Positions 16,742-27,106 of a DNA stretch of 64,000 bases are shown piece after piece; positions within the stretch are counted from its first letter, which is position 1, and every line of letters starts with the position of its first letter. Source of the DNA: Halotalea alkalilenta DSM 17697 (GTDB taxonomy: Bacteria > Pseudomonadota > Gammaproteobacteria > Pseudomonadales > Halomonadaceae); contig NZ_JHYY01000014.1 in NCBI RefSeq assembly GCF_000621205.1, positions 155,585 through 219,584 on the forward strand, written 5' to 3'. The notes below the pieces were generated by a model that ran no database searches, was not told the origin of the DNA, and worked only from the letters and a program-made list of their open reading frames with translations. The position numbers and the translations under genes are program-made.

Positions 16742-17731
16742 ATGACCGCACCCGCTTTCCGTCGCCCGCTGATCCAAGGCACTCTCTGTGCGATGCTCGT
16801 CGGCACCGCCCTCGCCTCCACTCAGGCAGTGGCACAGAACAATTTCGTCACCATCGGCACCGGTGGCCAGACCGGGGTCTACTACGTCGCAGGTCAGTCG
16901 ATCTGTCGCTTCATGAACAGCGTCGGTGCCGACCAGGGCATCCGCTGCAATGCCCCTTCCACCGCGGCGAGCGTCTATAACATCCAGCAGCTGCGCGGCG
17001 GCGAATTCGACTTCGGCTTCGTCCAGGCCGATCATGAATACAAGGCGCTCAATGGCCTGCCGCCGTTCGAGGCCAACGGCGAAATGAGCAATCTGCGCAC
17101 GGTGTTCGCCCTCCACCCCGAAGTGCTGACCCTGGTCGCGCGCAACGACGCCAATATCGAGACCCTCGCCGACCTCGAAGGCAAGCGCGTCAACATCGGT
17201 GTGCCCGGCTCCGGCAGCCGCGACACTTTCGGTGAGGTGATGCAGGCGATGGGCTGGACCGCCTCGAGCTTCTCGCTCGCCGCCGCCCTCGCACCGACCG
17301 AGATGGCCTCGGCGCTCTCAGACAACAACCTCGATGTAATGACCTATGTGGTGGGCCACCCGAGCGGGGCGATCCAGGAGGGCCTGAGCGTGGTTCCCTC
17401 CCACATCGTCCCGGTCGAGGGCGAGGCGGTCGCCGAGCTGCTCGCGTCGAGCCCCTACTTCGTCGAAGCGCAGATTCCCGGCGGCGTCTATCCGGGTGCC
17501 GACGAAGCGATCCCGAGCTTCGGGGTGAACGCACTGCTGGTCACCACCGAAGAGACCGATGCCGACACCGTCTACCTGCTGGTCAAGTCGGTGTTCGACA
17601 ACCTCGACCGTTTCAAACGCCTCCACCCCGCGTTCGCCGAGCTCCAGCCCGAGCAGATGATCGAGAGCGGGATCAGCGCGCCGCTGCATGAAGGTGCGAT
17701 CCGCTACTACCAGGAGCGTGGCTGGCTCTGA
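16742..17731 (+). CDS. TAXI family TRAP transporter solute-binding protein
   Basis: The 329-residue protein has a signal peptide (LIQGTLCAMLVGTALAST, cleavage near AVA-QNN) and the TAXI opening FVTIGTGGQTGVYYVAGQSIC. Further family segments are CNAPSTAASVYNIQQLRGGEFDFGFVQAD and VNIGVPGSGSRDTFGEVM. TAXI proteins bind organic anions such as glutamate or other carboxylates in the periplasm and hand them to a fused TRAP permease, which is encoded next. Upstream 16498-16741 shows an AT-rich patch (around 16520-16535) but no clear promoter. The start has AAGGTGAAG about 3-11 bp upstream. The substrate is unknown. Confidence 0.88.
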   Translation: MTAPAFRRPLIQGTLCAMLVGTALASTQAVAQNNFVTIGTGGQTGVYYVAGQSICRFMNSVGADQGIRCNAPSTAASVYNIQQLRGGEFDFGFVQADHEYKALNGLPPFEANGEMSNLRTVFALHPEVLTLVARNDANIETLADLEGKRVNIGVPGSGSRDTFGEVMQAMGWTASSFSLAAALAPTEMASALSDNNLDVMTYVVGHPSGAIQEGLSVVPSHIVPVEGEAVAELLASSPYFVEAQIPGGVYPGADEAIPSFGVNALLVTTEETDADTVYLLVKSVFDNLDRFKRLHPAFAELQPEQMIESGISAPLHEGAIRYYQERGWL

Positions 17732-17854
17732 GTCCGGCCCTCTCCGGCCTCGCTTGCGCCCCTCGTGGCAACGCCATGGGGGGCGAGATGAATCTGGTGG
17801 CGTCCTGCCCGGCATGACGTCGCCGCACTGCCCTACCCTATCCGGACGACTGTG

Positions 17855-20444
17855 ATGAACGACGTTCCACAAGAAGCCCAAAAACTCGTCGAAGAAGAAG
17901 CTGGCGGGCGCAAGCCGATCGGCGTACTGGGGTGGGTGATCGCCGCCTTGGCGATAGGTTGGTCGCTGTTTCAGATCTGGATCGCCTCGCCTCTTCCCTA
18001 CGTGTTCGGCTTCGGCCTGCTCAACTCGACCGAGGCCCGCTCGATCCACCTCGGTTTCGCCCTGCTGCTCGGTTTCCTCGCCTATCCGGCATTCAAGCGC
18101 TCGCCGCGCGATCGGGTGCCGTTGATCGACATCGCCCTGGCGCTCGCCGCCAGCGCCTGTGCGCTCTACATCTTCGTCTTCTACGACCAGCTGGCGACCC
18201 GCCCGGGTAGCCCGATCACCCTGGACCTGGTGGTCGCCTGCGTCGGCCTGCCGCTGCTGCTCGAAGCGACCCGGCGCACCCTGGGGCCTGCGCTCACGGT
18301 GATCGCCAGCATCTTCCTGCTCTACTCGCTGGCCGGCCCTTGGATGCCCGGTGTACTCGCCCATCGCGGCGTCAGCCTGCAGGCGCTGGCCAACCACCAG
18401 TGGCTCTCGACCGAGGGTGTGTTCGGCATCGCGCTGGGCGTGTCGACCAGCTTCGTCTTCCTCTTCGTGCTGTTCGGCGCACTGCTCGACCGCGCCGGTG
18501 CCGGTCACTATTTCATCCAGCTCGCCTTCGCCCGGCTCGGTCACCTGCGCGGCGGCCCGGCCAAGGCCTCGGTTCGCCTCGATGCTCACCGGGATGGTCT
18601 CGGGCTCGTCGATCGCCAACGTGGTCACCACTGGCACCTTCACCATCCCGATGATGAAGAAGGTCGGCTACACACCGACCAAGGCCGGTGCGATCGAGGT
18701 CTCCTCCTCGCTCAACGGCCAGATCATGCCACCGGTGATGGGGGCGGCGGCGTTTCTGATGATCGAGTACGTGGGCATTTCCTACGTCGAAGTCATCCGC
18801 CATGCCTTCCTGCCGGCGGTGGTCTCCTACATCGCGCTGTTCTACGTGGTCCACCTGGAGGCCTGCAAGCTGGGCATCGAGGGGCTGCGGCGGCGCAAGC
18901 AGTCACCGTTTCTGCGTCGCATGATGGGGCTCGCCTTCGCTGTGGCGCTGCTCTCGGGGATCGGTCTGGCGGTCTACTACGGGCTCGGCTGGCTTAAGCC
19001 GCTGCTCGGCGACTGGGCGGGCCTGTTCGTCGCCTTCGCGCTGGCGCTGGTCTACCTGGCCCTGCTCACCGTCGCCTCGCGCCAGCCGCCGCTGCCGCCG
19101 GACGATCCGGATCGCGCGCTCGAGGAGCTGCCCGACTTCCGCGCGGTGCTGCTCTCTGGACTCCACTTCCTGCTGCCGGTGGTGGTGCTGGTCTGGTGCC
19201 TGATGGTCGAACGCCTCTCCCCCGGGCTCTCGGCGTTCTGGGCGGTGGTGATGATGCTGGCGATCCTGCTCACCCAGCGTCCGCTGCTCACCGCGCTGCG
19301 CAAGCGCACCGAGGCCTTCGCCAACGTCGACCACGGCGGCCTGCGCGAGGGAGTGGAGGATCTGATCCAGGGCCTGATCCAGGGCGCGCGCAACATGATC
19401 GGCATCGGCATCGCCACCGCCGCCGCCGGTATCGTGGTCGGTGCGATCTCGCAGACCGGCGTCGGGCTGGTGCTCTCCGATCTGGTCGAGGCCCTGGCGA
19501 TGGGCAACCTGCTGCTGATGCTGGTACTGATCGCGATCTTCTGCGTGGTGCTCGGCCTGGGGCTGCCGACCACCGCCAACTACATCGTGGTCTCTTCCCT
19601 GATGGCGCCGGTGGTGGTCGAGCTGGGGATCCAGAACGGCCTAGTGGTGCCGCTGATCGCGGTGCACATGTTCGTGTTCTACTTCGGCCTGATGGCCGAT
19701 GCCACCCCGCCGGTGGGGCTCGCCGCCTATGCCGCGGCGGCGATCTCGCGGGACAACCCGATCACCACTGGGATCCAGGCGTTCGTCTACGAGATGCGTA
19801 CGGTGGTATGGCCGTTCATGTTCATCTTCAACACCAACCTGCTGTTGATAGATGTCACCTGGTTCGAAGGGATCGTCACCTTCATCACCGCGACGATCGG
19901 CATGCTGCTGGTCGCTTCCGCGGCGATGGGCTGGTTCCTGGTCCGCAGCCGCTGGTACGAGCAGCTGCTGCTGGCGGTGGCGGCCCTGACCTTCCTGCTG
20001 CCGACCTTCTGGCTCGACCGGATCCAACCGCCCTGGCAGAGCCATCCCGCCACCGAGCTCAACCAGGTGCTCGAGCAGGCGCCCGAGGGCAGCCAGTTCC
20101 GCCTGCTGGTGGCCGAGCCGCAGGTCGGCGGCGGTGAGCGCGAGCTCTTCATCTCGATGTCGGTGCCCGAGATCGCCCCGGGGCAGACCCCGAGCGAAGC
20201 GCTCGGCCTCGAACTGATCGAGCAGGATGGCGAGACGGTGGTCGATATGATCGATTTCGCAAGCCCCGCCGAGGCGACCAGCCTGGACTTCGACCAGCGG
20301 ATCATCGCGGTGGAGACGCCGGCCGAGCGCTGGCCGGCGGAAATCCTCTGGCTGCCTGCCTTGCTGCTGGTCGGACTGGTCGCAGCGCTGCAGCGCCGCC
20401 GTGCGCCCAAGCACGACGCCAAGGCAACGGTCCAGACCGGCTGA
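17855..20444 (+). pseudogene. TRAP transporter fused permease (4TM/12TM) with +1 frameshift
   Basis: Two frames together encode one fused TRAP permease of about 862 residues. Frame one runs from ATG 17855 through the N-terminal TM part to LGHLRGGPAKAS, then continues as nonsense to 18997. Frame two takes up exactly at ASMLTGMVSGSSIANVVTTG and runs to 20444 with the remaining TM segments and a C-terminal DUF3394 region (WYEQLLLAVAALTFLLPTFW onward). Removing one T from GGTTCG (18571-18576) restores AKASVASMLTG, the family sequence. Total length then divides by three. It follows the TAXI binding protein by 123 bp. Either a sequencing error or a true inactivating mutation; the rest of both halves looks intact and conserved, which argues for recent or artefactual damage. 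Confidence 0.88.
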
Positions 20445-20481
20445 ACCCGCACCGCTCCATGGTGGCATGGAGCGGCTTTGA

Positions 20482-20525
20482 GACGAAGACGAGCCCTGGC
20501 CGGGAGGCCAGGGCTCGTCTTCGTC
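20482..20525 (+). terminator. Long perfect hairpin after TRAP permease
   Basis: A perfect 19-bp inverted repeat starts 38 bp after the permease stop: left arm GACGAAGACGAGCCCTGGC, a 6-nt loop, and the exact reverse complement ending at 20525. No T-run follows on the + strand, so it is not a textbook intrinsic terminator, but position and stability suggest 3'-end formation or mRNA protection. Confidence 0.6.
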
Positions 20526-20526
20526 A

Positions 20527-20897
20527 GATTAATGATAACCCCCTTTTGACCCAGCGACACTCTCGATCCTGGCGAGTCGAGAACCGTTTGGGTCCTAACG
20601 CGCCTCTTGCTCGCTTAGATGCGAGGGGCGGTCCCCTCGCGCTCCCCCTGAAAGGGGACGCGCCGCCACGAGATCGCGAAACCCTGACCGATCAATCGAT
20701 TGCACTCGGGTCGGCGCGCATGGACGTCCCTGTCCGGGCGCGCCTTTTGCGACATCCATGTCGCAAACCCCGGTGCAAGCGATTGCCGTCCAGCGCGCTC
20801 TCAGAGGCGGCTGCAAGCCATCGTGGCATCTTCAAATACTTTGTCAGCAGTCTGTCGGTAAATCCACTGCATGACTTCCCTCGCGCCAGGCCGACCT
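20527..20897. other. Intergenic stretch rich in hairpins, no gene recognised
   Basis: Between the convergent TRAP permease and MFS genes no coding region is convincing. It contains four consecutive inverted repeats: GCGAGGGG/CCCCTCGC with a CGGT loop (20621-20640), CCCCT/AGGGG (20645-20657), GGCGCGC ... GCGCGCC with inner GGAC/GTCC (20713-20744) followed by TTTT, and TTTGCGACAT/ATGTCGCAAA (20746-20767). The third resembles an intrinsic terminator reading on the + strand. The series could be a structured small RNA, a decayed mobile-element end or bidirectional termination signals. Confidence 0.4.
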
Positions 20898-22283
20898 TCA
20901 ACCGCGTTCGGGCATCGCGCTCAGGTCGATTTCATCCAGGTTATCGACCAGGAACAGAAAGCACAGGGCGCCGGCGAAGGCGACGATGCTCAGGTAGTAC
21001 ATCGCCCCATGGAAATTGCCGTTCATATCGATGAACAGACCGAACATGATCGGCGTCAGGATACCGGCCATGTTGCCGCAGATGTTGAACACCCCGCCGA
21101 CCGTGCCGATCATCTTCTTCGGCAGTATGTCGCTCATCGCCGTCCAGCCCAGGTTGGAGTAGGCGTTGGCGAAGAAGGCCAGCGACAGGATCACCACCAC
21201 CACCGTCGGCGAGGACTCGAAGAAGTTGCACAGGAAGATCAGCGAGGAGAACGCGAGCCCCGACACGATCGGTACCTTGCGCGACCAGACCAGGCTGACC
21301 CGGCGCTTGAACAGCATGTCGCTCAGCACCCCGCCGAACAGCACCCCGACCGCGGCCAGCAGATAGGGGAAGCTGGCCAGCACGCCCACCGAAGCGGTGG
21401 AGAGCCCCAGCCCCTGCTCCAGGTAGATGATGAACCAGGTGAGGAAGAAATAGAGAATGCTGGTGGCGGCGAAGTGGGTGAAGCAGATCGCCCAGAATCG
21501 ACGATGGCGCATGACGAAGCGGACTTCGGCCCAGCTGACCTTGTGCTTACCCTCCTGCGCGACGACCGCCTGGCCGAAGCGGCTCGCATCGCTTATGTAG
21601 TCGAGCTCGGCCTGATTGGCATGCCGGCTGTTCTGCGGATCGCGATAGCGCAGCCACCAGTAGACCGCGAATACCAGCCCCAGCCCGCCGGTGAGGAAGA
21701 ACACCGAGGACCAGCCGAATATCCCCATCAGGTAGCCCAGCAGCGGCGTCATCAGCGCGATGACGACGTACTGGCCGATCGAATAGGTACCGATCCCACG
21801 GGCGCGCTCGTGATGAGGCAGCCACATCGCGGCGATCTTGGCGTTCGCCGGGAATGAAGGCGCCTGGGCGAGGCCTAGTATCAGACGGCACACCAGCAGC
21901 AGGCCAAAGACCGCCGCAGCCGAGCCGATGATCGGCAAGGCGCCGAGGCCCATGGCGAAAGTCGCAGCGCTCCAGACCAGGATCAGCAGCGCATAGAAAC
22001 CCTGCGTACCGAAGCGGTCGAGCAGCCAGCCGCCGGGAATCTGGGCGAAGAGGTAGGCCCAGGTAAAGGCGGACATCAGCCACCCCAGCTGCATGCCGGA
22101 GATGCCCAGGTCGGCCTGGATCGCGGTACTGGCGATCGACAGGTTGACCCGATCCATGTAGTTGATGCCCACCGCGACGAACAGCATGCCCACCACCCAG
22201 AAACGGGCGTGGGTGGGCGCCGCCTTAGTATCAAATCCAGCGTCCGGTGCGTCGAGTGGCGTAGCGCGGCTGTTCGGTGTCAT
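20898..22283 (-). CDS. MFS permease, anion:cation symporter (glucarate/hexuronate-type)
   Basis: The 461-residue protein has 12 predicted TM segments and the ACS-family N terminus GINYMDRVNLSIASTAIQADLGIS, followed by WAYLFAQIPGGWLLDRFG (motif A region). These marks match the D-glucarate/galactarate/hexuronate permeases (GudP/ExuT type), which import sugar acids with protons. Start at 22283 (ATG, MTPNSRATPL) is chosen over the longer frame because the conserved region begins soon after and an AAGG precedes it. It is divergent from the GntR/prp operon with 459 bp between them. A connection with the hexuronate genes at 36-44 kb is possible but not shown. Confidence 0.82.
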   Translation of the reverse strand: MTPNSRATPLDAPDAGFDTKAAPTHARFWVVGMLFVAVGINYMDRVNLSIASTAIQADLGISGMQLGWLMSAFTWAYLFAQIPGGWLLDRFGTQGFYALLILVWSAATFAMGLGALPIIGSAAAVFGLLLVCRLILGLAQAPSFPANAKIAAMWLPHHERARGIGTYSIGQYVVIALMTPLLGYLMGIFGWSSVFFLTGGLGLVFAVYWWLRYRDPQNSRHANQAELDYISDASRFGQAVVAQEGKHKVSWAEVRFVMRHRRFWAICFTHFAATSILYFFLTWFIIYLEQGLGLSTASVGVLASFPYLLAAVGVLFGGVLSDMLFKRRVSLVWSRKVPIVSGLAFSSLIFLCNFFESSPTVVVVILSLAFFANAYSNLGWTAMSDILPKKMIGTVGGVFNICGNMAGILTPIMFGLFIDMNGNFHGAMYYLSIVAFAGALCFLFLVDNLDEIDLSAMPERG

Positions 22284-22659
22284 GGCAAACCTTATCGGAC
22301 CCACACTCGAGCTGAGCGCGGCCCTGTTGCAAAGTTGAGATCGATGACGGACCGCTGGATGAAAATCGCAGCCGCCCGTCATCACCTTTTCGCCGCCACG
22401 CACCGGCGGCCCACGGCATCAGGATCCTCCGTCCGCCCTTCGATGATACCGTTCCCATTGAAACATAGACGATGAGCACTTCATCGCCCTGCCCCAAAGT
22501 GCGCTCTCGCCCGGTATCGAACAAGGGACACAGTGACGCATCGACGACACCGGCGGAGATGGAGGCAAACGAGACCGCCCCACCGGGCGAAGGCCCTCTT
22601 GTTCACCTCGAGGCGATGGAGATCAGCCAGCAGCGGCGAAGCTCCGCAAACAGAGTGAC

Positions 22660-22670
22660 TGTCGACAATA
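22660..22670. promoter_or_regulatory. Candidate GntR operator 1 (TGTCGACAATA)
   Basis: The core TGTCGACA is self-complementary, and the 11-mer is the exact inverted copy of the site at 22731-22741. Centre-to-centre distance is 71 bp. Sites of the TTGTCGACAA kind are usual for FCD-type GntR regulators, so this is most simply bound by the product of the adjacent gene. Confidence 0.6.
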
Positions 22671-22730
22671 CTTGTGTCTAATGGCAGATTACACGTCTAT
22701 ACAATAGCTTTACCACCTACTCCCTACCAA

Positions 22731-22741
22731 TATTGTCGACA
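22731..22741. promoter_or_regulatory. Candidate GntR operator 2 (TATTGTCGACA), abutting the start codon
   Basis: This is the exact reverse complement of the site at 22660-22670. It ends one base before ATG 22743 and occupies the place where a Shine-Dalgarno would be. Binding here would block transcription through, or initiation at, the regulator's own start, which suggests autoregulation. Confidence 0.6.
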
Positions 22742-22742
22742 C

Positions 22743-23456
22743 ATGTCCTCTTCGATCCTCACCCCATCCGCCGATGCGGACGCGCGCGAGACCCGCGCAG
22801 AGCAGGTATTCCACGACCTGCAGCGCGCGATCATCACTGGCGAACTGGCCGCCGGCAGCAAGCTCTCGGAGCCGGCGCTGGCCAGCCGCTACGGCATCAG
22901 CCGCGGCACCCTGCGTGCCGCGCTGCACCGCCTGGAGGGACATCGCCTGGTGGTGCGCGAGGCGCACATCGGTACCCGGGTGGTCACGCTCGAGCTGAGC
23001 TCGCTGATCGAGCTGTTCCAGATCCGCGAATCGCTCGAGGGATTAGCCTGTCGCCTCGCGGCGGCGCGAATGCCGGCGAGCGAGATCGCCTCCCTTTCGC
23101 GGCTGCTCGACCAGCATGCCGAATCACCCGACTTCAGCGCAGGGAGAGGCTACTGCCACCAGGAGGGGGATTTCGACTTCCACTATCGCATCGTCCAGGC
23201 CAGCGGCAATGCCGCCCTGACCCAGATGCTCGGCGATGGGCTCTACCAGCGGCTGCGCATCTATCGGGTACAGCTGGCCGCGGACGCCGGCCGCGCGCCT
23301 CAGGCGATGATCGAGCACCGCCGCATCCTGGAAGCGCTCGCCGCCCGGGACGGCGAACTCGCCGAGCTGCTGATGCGCCGCCACATCGCCGCTTCGCGGC
23401 ACCACATCGAACGCCGTCTGAGCGCGCAATCATCCACTGAGGAGACAAGCCCATGA
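22743..23456 (+). CDS. GntR family (FCD domain) regulator of methylcitrate operon
   Basis: The 237-residue protein has an N-terminal winged helix ([20 protein letters not shown], then [21 protein letters not shown] around residues 42-62) and an all-helical FCD effector domain (from [16 protein letters not shown] to the end), with histidines ([22 protein letters not shown]) that could bind a metal and an organic acid. It precedes prpB with a 4-bp overlap, so it is very probably the propionate/2-methylcitrate-responsive repressor of the operon. ATG 22743 lacks a Shine-Dalgarno; an upstream alternative start at 22674 exists but would place operator 2 inside the coding region. Confidence 0.86.
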   Translation: MSSSILTPSADADARETRAEQVFHDLQRAIITGELAAGSKLSEPALASRYGISRGTLRAALHRLEGHRLVVREAHIGTRVVTLELSSLIELFQIRESLEGLACRLAAARMPASEIASLSRLLDQHAESPDFSAGRGYCHQEGDFDFHYRIVQASGNAALTQMLGDGLYQRLRIYRVQLAADAGRAPQAMIEHRRILEALAARDGELAELLMRRHIAASRHHIERRLSAQSSTEETSP

Positions 23457-24352
23457 CCCGTGACAGCGCCGGTGCGAAACTTCGCGCAGCCGTCGATGCC
23501 GAACGCCCGCTGCAGGTAGTGGGCGCGACCAATGCCAACCATGCGCTGCTCGCCCAGCGCGCCGGATTCCGCGCGCTCTATCTCTCCGGCGGCGGCGTCG
23601 CCGCCGGCTCGCTGGGCATGCCGGATCTCGGCATCACCCAGCTCGAGGACGTCCTGGTCGACCTGCGCCGGATCGTCGACGTATGCGAACTGCCGGTGCT
23701 GGTCGATGTCGACACCGGCTTCGGCCCCTCGGCGTTCAACGTCGCCCGCACCGTGCGTTCACTGATCCGCGCCGGCGCGGGCGGGCTGCACATCGAGGAC
23801 CAGGTCGGCGCCAAGCGCTGCGGCCACCGGCCCGGCAAGGCGATCGTCAGCCGCGCCGAGATGGTCGATCGGATCAAGGCCGCAGTGGATGCCCGCTTCG
23901 ACGACGACTTCGTGATCATGGCGCGCACGGACGCGCTCGCCGTGGAAGGCCTCGAGGCCGCGATCGAACGCGCCCAGGCCTGCGTCGAGGCCGGTGCCGA
24001 CATGATCTTCCCCGAAGCGGTGACCGATCTCGCCACCTACCAGCGTTTCGTAAGCCAAGTACCGGTGCCGGTACTGGCCAACCTGACCGAATTCGGCGCC
24101 ACGCCGCTGTTCACCCTCGATGAGCTCGAGCGCTGCGGCGTGGCCCTAGCGCTCTATCCGCTCTCCGCCTTTCGCGCCGCCAACCGCGCCGCCGAGCGGG
24201 TGTTCGAGACGATCCGCCGCGATGGCACCCAGGCGGCGGCGGTCGAGACCATGCAGAGTCGCGAGGAACTCTACGAGCGGATCGGCTATCACGCCTTCGA
24301 GCAGCGTCTGGATGCATTGTTCGCCCAGGATCGCGAAGGAGGTGCCCGGTGA
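23453..24352 (+). CDS. prpB: 2-methylisocitrate lyase
   Basis: The 299-residue protein belongs to the isocitrate lyase/PEP mutase family. Visible marks are [27 protein letters not shown] near 84-91 (metal-binding Asp), HIEDQ, and the catalytic loop KRCGH at residues 121-125 with Cys123. It cleaves 2-methylisocitrate to pyruvate and succinate, the last step of the methylcitrate cycle for propionate use. It overlaps the regulator gene and prpC by 4 bp each, so it lies within a tight operon. Catalytic residues are complete. Confidence 0.93.
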   Translation: MTRDSAGAKLRAAVDAERPLQVVGATNANHALLAQRAGFRALYLSGGGVAAGSLGMPDLGITQLEDVLVDLRRIVDVCELPVLVDVDTGFGPSAFNVARTVRSLIRAGAGGLHIEDQVGAKRCGHRPGKAIVSRAEMVDRIKAAVDARFDDDFVIMARTDALAVEGLEAAIERAQACVEAGADMIFPEAVTDLATYQRFVSQVPVPVLANLTEFGATPLFTLDELERCGVALALYPLSAFRAANRAAERVFETIRRDGTQAAAVETMQSREELYERIGYHAFEQRLDALFAQDREGGAR

Positions 24353-25476
24353 GCCATGCCAAGCCGTTGGGCGGTGCCGGCCTGCGCGGCCAGGTCGCAG
24401 GGCGTACCGCGCTCTCCACCGTTGGCCGCGAGGGCCACGGGCTGACCTATCGCGGCTATGCGATCGAGGCCCTGGCCGAGCAGGCCAGCTTCGAGGAGGT
24501 GGTCTGGCTGCTGTTCGAGGCCGAACTGCCCAATGTCGAGCAGCTCGATGAATTGAAGCTCAGGCTGCGCCTTCATCGCCGCCTACCGGAGGCGCTCAAG
24601 CGCGGGCTCGAACAGATTCCGGCGCAAACGCCACCGATGGAGGCGGTGAGGACCGGTGTCTCGCTCTACGGCAACCTCGTCCCCGAGTCAGGCTTCAGCA
24701 CCCAGCGCGAGGCCGCCGAACGGCTGCTCGGCGCGCTGCCGGGGATCATCTGCTACTGGTACCGCTATGCCCATCGGGGCGAACGGATCGATACCGAAAG
24801 CGCAGCGGACGGCGTCGCCGAGCACTTCCTCACCCTGCTCCACAGCACGCCGCCGAGCGAGATGCATCGGCGGGCGCTCGACGCATCGCTAGTGCTCTAC
24901 GCCGAGCACGAATTCAACGCCTCGACCTTCACTGCGCGGGTGGTCGCCTCGACCCTGGCCGATCTCTACTCCTGCCTCACCGCCGCGGTCGGCGCACTGC
25001 GCGGGCCGCTGCACGGCGGCGCCAACGAGGAAGCGATGGCGCTGATCGAGCGCTTCGACAGCGTCGAGGCGGCGCGGATCGGAGTCGCGGGGATGCTCGA
25101 GCGCAGGGAGAAGGTGATGGGCTTCGGCCATGCGATCTATCGCGACAGCGACCCACGCAGCGCGGTGATCGAGCGCTGGGCCGAACGGCTCGCCACCGAT
25201 CCCGACTCGCACCGGCTGCTCGAGGTGTCGCGTGCGATCGCCGCGCTGATGGACGAGCGGAAGGGACTCTTCCCCAACGCCGATTTCTACCATGCCAGCG
25301 CCTACCACTCGCTGGGCATCCCCACCGGGCTGTTCACGCCAATCTTCGTCATCGCTCGCGCCGCCGGCTGGAGCGCCCACGTGTTCGAGCAGCGCGCCGA
25401 CAACCGCATCATTCGTCCCAGCGCCGACTACGTCGGTTCCGAGCCGCGCGAGTTCGTGCCGCTGGCCCAGCGCTGA
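24349..25476 (+). CDS. prpC: 2-methylcitrate synthase
   Basis: The 375-residue citrate synthase family protein has the short PrpC-type N terminus ([27 protein letters not shown]), a middle [16 protein letters not shown], the signature [16 protein letters not shown] with the catalytic His, and a C-terminal RPSADYVG. It condenses propionyl-CoA with oxaloacetate. The GTG start at 24349 is supported by AAGGAGG 8 bp upstream and the 4-bp overlap with prpB. Family position in the operon distinguishes it from the housekeeping citrate synthase. Confidence 0.93.
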   Translation: MSHAKPLGGAGLRGQVAGRTALSTVGREGHGLTYRGYAIEALAEQASFEEVVWLLFEAELPNVEQLDELKLRLRLHRRLPEALKRGLEQIPAQTPPMEAVRTGVSLYGNLVPESGFSTQREAAERLLGALPGIICYWYRYAHRGERIDTESAADGVAEHFLTLLHSTPPSEMHRRALDASLVLYAEHEFNASTFTARVVASTLADLYSCLTAAVGALRGPLHGGANEEAMALIERFDSVEAARIGVAGMLERREKVMGFGHAIYRDSDPRSAVIERWAERLATDPDSHRLLEVSRAIAALMDERKGLFPNADFYHASAYHSLGIPTGLFTPIFVIARAAGWSAHVFEQRADNRIIRPSADYVGSEPREFVPLAQR

Positions 25477-25506
25477 GCTTTTTCCCTCCCTCCAGGATTC
25501 CCATCG

Positions 25507-26988
25507 ATGAGCGACCATTCAGACCTCAACCAGCGCCCCGACTACGACGCGGTGCTCCAGCGGATCGCCGACTACGTGCTCGATACCCCGATCGACAGCC
25601 GCGATGCCCTCGACACCGCGCGGCTGTGCCTGATGGATACCCTCGGCTGCGGCATGCTGGCGCTGCGCTTCCCCGAGTGCGTCAAGCACCTCGGCCCGAT
25701 CGTGCCGGGCACGGTGGTGCCGTTGGGCGCCCGGGTCCCCGGCACCAGCTACGTGCTCGACCCGGTCCAGGCGGCCTGGAACATCGGCTGCCTGATTCGC
25801 TGGCTCGACTACAACGACTGCTGGCTGGCCGCCGAGTGGGGCCATCCCTCGGACAACCTCGGCGCACTGCTCGCGGTCAGCGACCATCTGTCCCAGCGCC
25901 GGATTGCACAGGGAGAGGCGCCCTTCAGCGTCGGCGAGCTGCTCGAGGCGATGGTCAAGGCCCATGAGATCCAGGGGGTGATGGCGCTGGAGAACTCGTT
26001 CAACCGGGTGGGCCTCGACCATGTAGTGCTGGTCAAGCTCGCCTCCACCGCGCTCAGCGCAAAGATGATGGGCGCCAGCCGCGAGCAGCTGCTCGCCGCA
26101 CTCTCCCAGGTCTTCGCCGACGGCCAGGCGCTGCGCACCTATCGACACGCGCCCAACGCCGGGTCGCGCAAATCGTGGGCGGCGGGAGACGCCAGCGCCC
26201 GCGGGGTGCGCCTGGCCGACATCTCCATGCGCGGCGAGATGGGCATCCCCGGCGTCCTAAGCGCCCCCCAGTGGGGCTTTTTCGATGTCTCGTTCAGCCA
26301 CTTCAATCGCGATCTCTCGCTCAAGCCCGAAGCCGAGCGGCGCTTCCGGCTCGAGCAGCCGTTCGCCAGCTACGTGATGGAGAACGTGCTGTTCAAGATC
26401 AGCTTCCCTGCGGAGTTCCATGCACAGACCGCCTGCGAGGCGGCGGTGCGGCTGCATCCCGAAGTGAAGGAGCGGCTCGAACGGATCAGCAGGATCCGCA
26501 TCCGCACCCACGAGTCGGCGATCAGGATCATCTCCAAGCGCGGGGCGCTGGCCAACGCCGCCGATCGCGACCACTGCCTGCAGTACATGGTCGCGGTACC
26601 GCTCGCCTTCGGCGACCTGCGCGCGGAGCACTACGAGGACGAGTTCGCCGCCCAGCCGATCATCGACCAGCTGCGCGAGAAGATGGAAGTGGTCGAGGAG
26701 CCGCGCTTCTCGCGTGAGTACCTCGAAGCCGACAAGCGCTCGATCGCCAACGCCGTGCAGGTGTTCTTCGACGACGGCAGCTCGACCGAAGAGATCGTGG
26801 TCGAGTATCCCATCGGCCACCGCCGCCGCCGCGCCGAAGGCGCGCCGCTGCTCGAGGCCAAGTTCGCCGCCAACCTCGCCACTCGCTTCCCGCGCGGGCG
26901 CTCGGAGGAGATCCTCGCACTGTTCCGGGATTCCGCCCGGCTCGAGGCGATGCCGGTACACCGCTTCGTCGAGCTGTTCATCGGCTGA
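25507..26988 (+). CDS. prpD: 2-methylcitrate dehydratase
   Basis: The 493-residue MmgE/PrpD family protein starts 30 bp after prpC. Family segments include [65 protein letters not shown], and [20 protein letters not shown]. It dehydrates 2-methylcitrate to 2-methyl-cis-aconitate. No acnD or prpF follows, so rehydration presumably uses aconitase elsewhere in the genome. Length and motifs match full-length PrpD, with no sign of damage. Confidence 0.93.
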   Translation: MSDHSDLNQRPDYDAVLQRIADYVLDTPIDSRDALDTARLCLMDTLGCGMLALRFPECVKHLGPIVPGTVVPLGARVPGTSYVLDPVQAAWNIGCLIRWLDYNDCWLAAEWGHPSDNLGALLAVSDHLSQRRIAQGEAPFSVGELLEAMVKAHEIQGVMALENSFNRVGLDHVVLVKLASTALSAKMMGASREQLLAALSQVFADGQALRTYRHAPNAGSRKSWAAGDASARGVRLADISMRGEMGIPGVLSAPQWGFFDVSFSHFNRDLSLKPEAERRFRLEQPFASYVMENVLFKISFPAEFHAQTACEAAVRLHPEVKERLERISRIRIRTHESAIRIISKRGALANAADRDHCLQYMVAVPLAFGDLRAEHYEDEFAAQPIIDQLREKMEVVEEPRFSREYLEADKRSIANAVQVFFDDGSSTEEIVVEYPIGHRRRRAEGAPLLEAKFAANLATRFPRGRSEEILALFRDSARLEAMPVHRFVELFIG

Positions 26989-27106
26989 GCGCAGGCTTTG
27001 CGCCCGATCCAGCCTGGGCCGGGTGGGCCAAGCGCCGTCGCGGTGCTACACTGGATGCCATTTCCGGCCGAGCGGCGCTCGGCCGCGTCGCGTTCAAGGA
27101 ACCTCG

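Larger units (their letters stand above)
22284..22742. other. Divergent intergenic region between MFS permease and prp regulator
   Basis: No gene is supported in these 459 bp. A 17-base match to the terminal sequence of IS6/IS26-family elements (GGCCCTGTTGCAAAGTT, 22320-22336) is visible without any transposase. On the prp side the region holds two operator-like sites and, between them, a TACAAT box (22700-22705) that could be the -10 element of the regulator gene. Confidence 0.4.

Noticed and set aside
18351..18560. An independent start for the second permease half within its own frame
   Set aside because: In this frame the sequence before 18570 is non-hydrophobic and arginine/serine-rich, whereas the other frame encodes proper TM segments; the frameshift explanation accounts for both.
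20871..21857. A 328-codon + strand frame opposite the ACS permease
   Set aside because: Composition is repetitive H, Q, R, E and D; it mirrors hydrophobic codons of the permease on the other strand.
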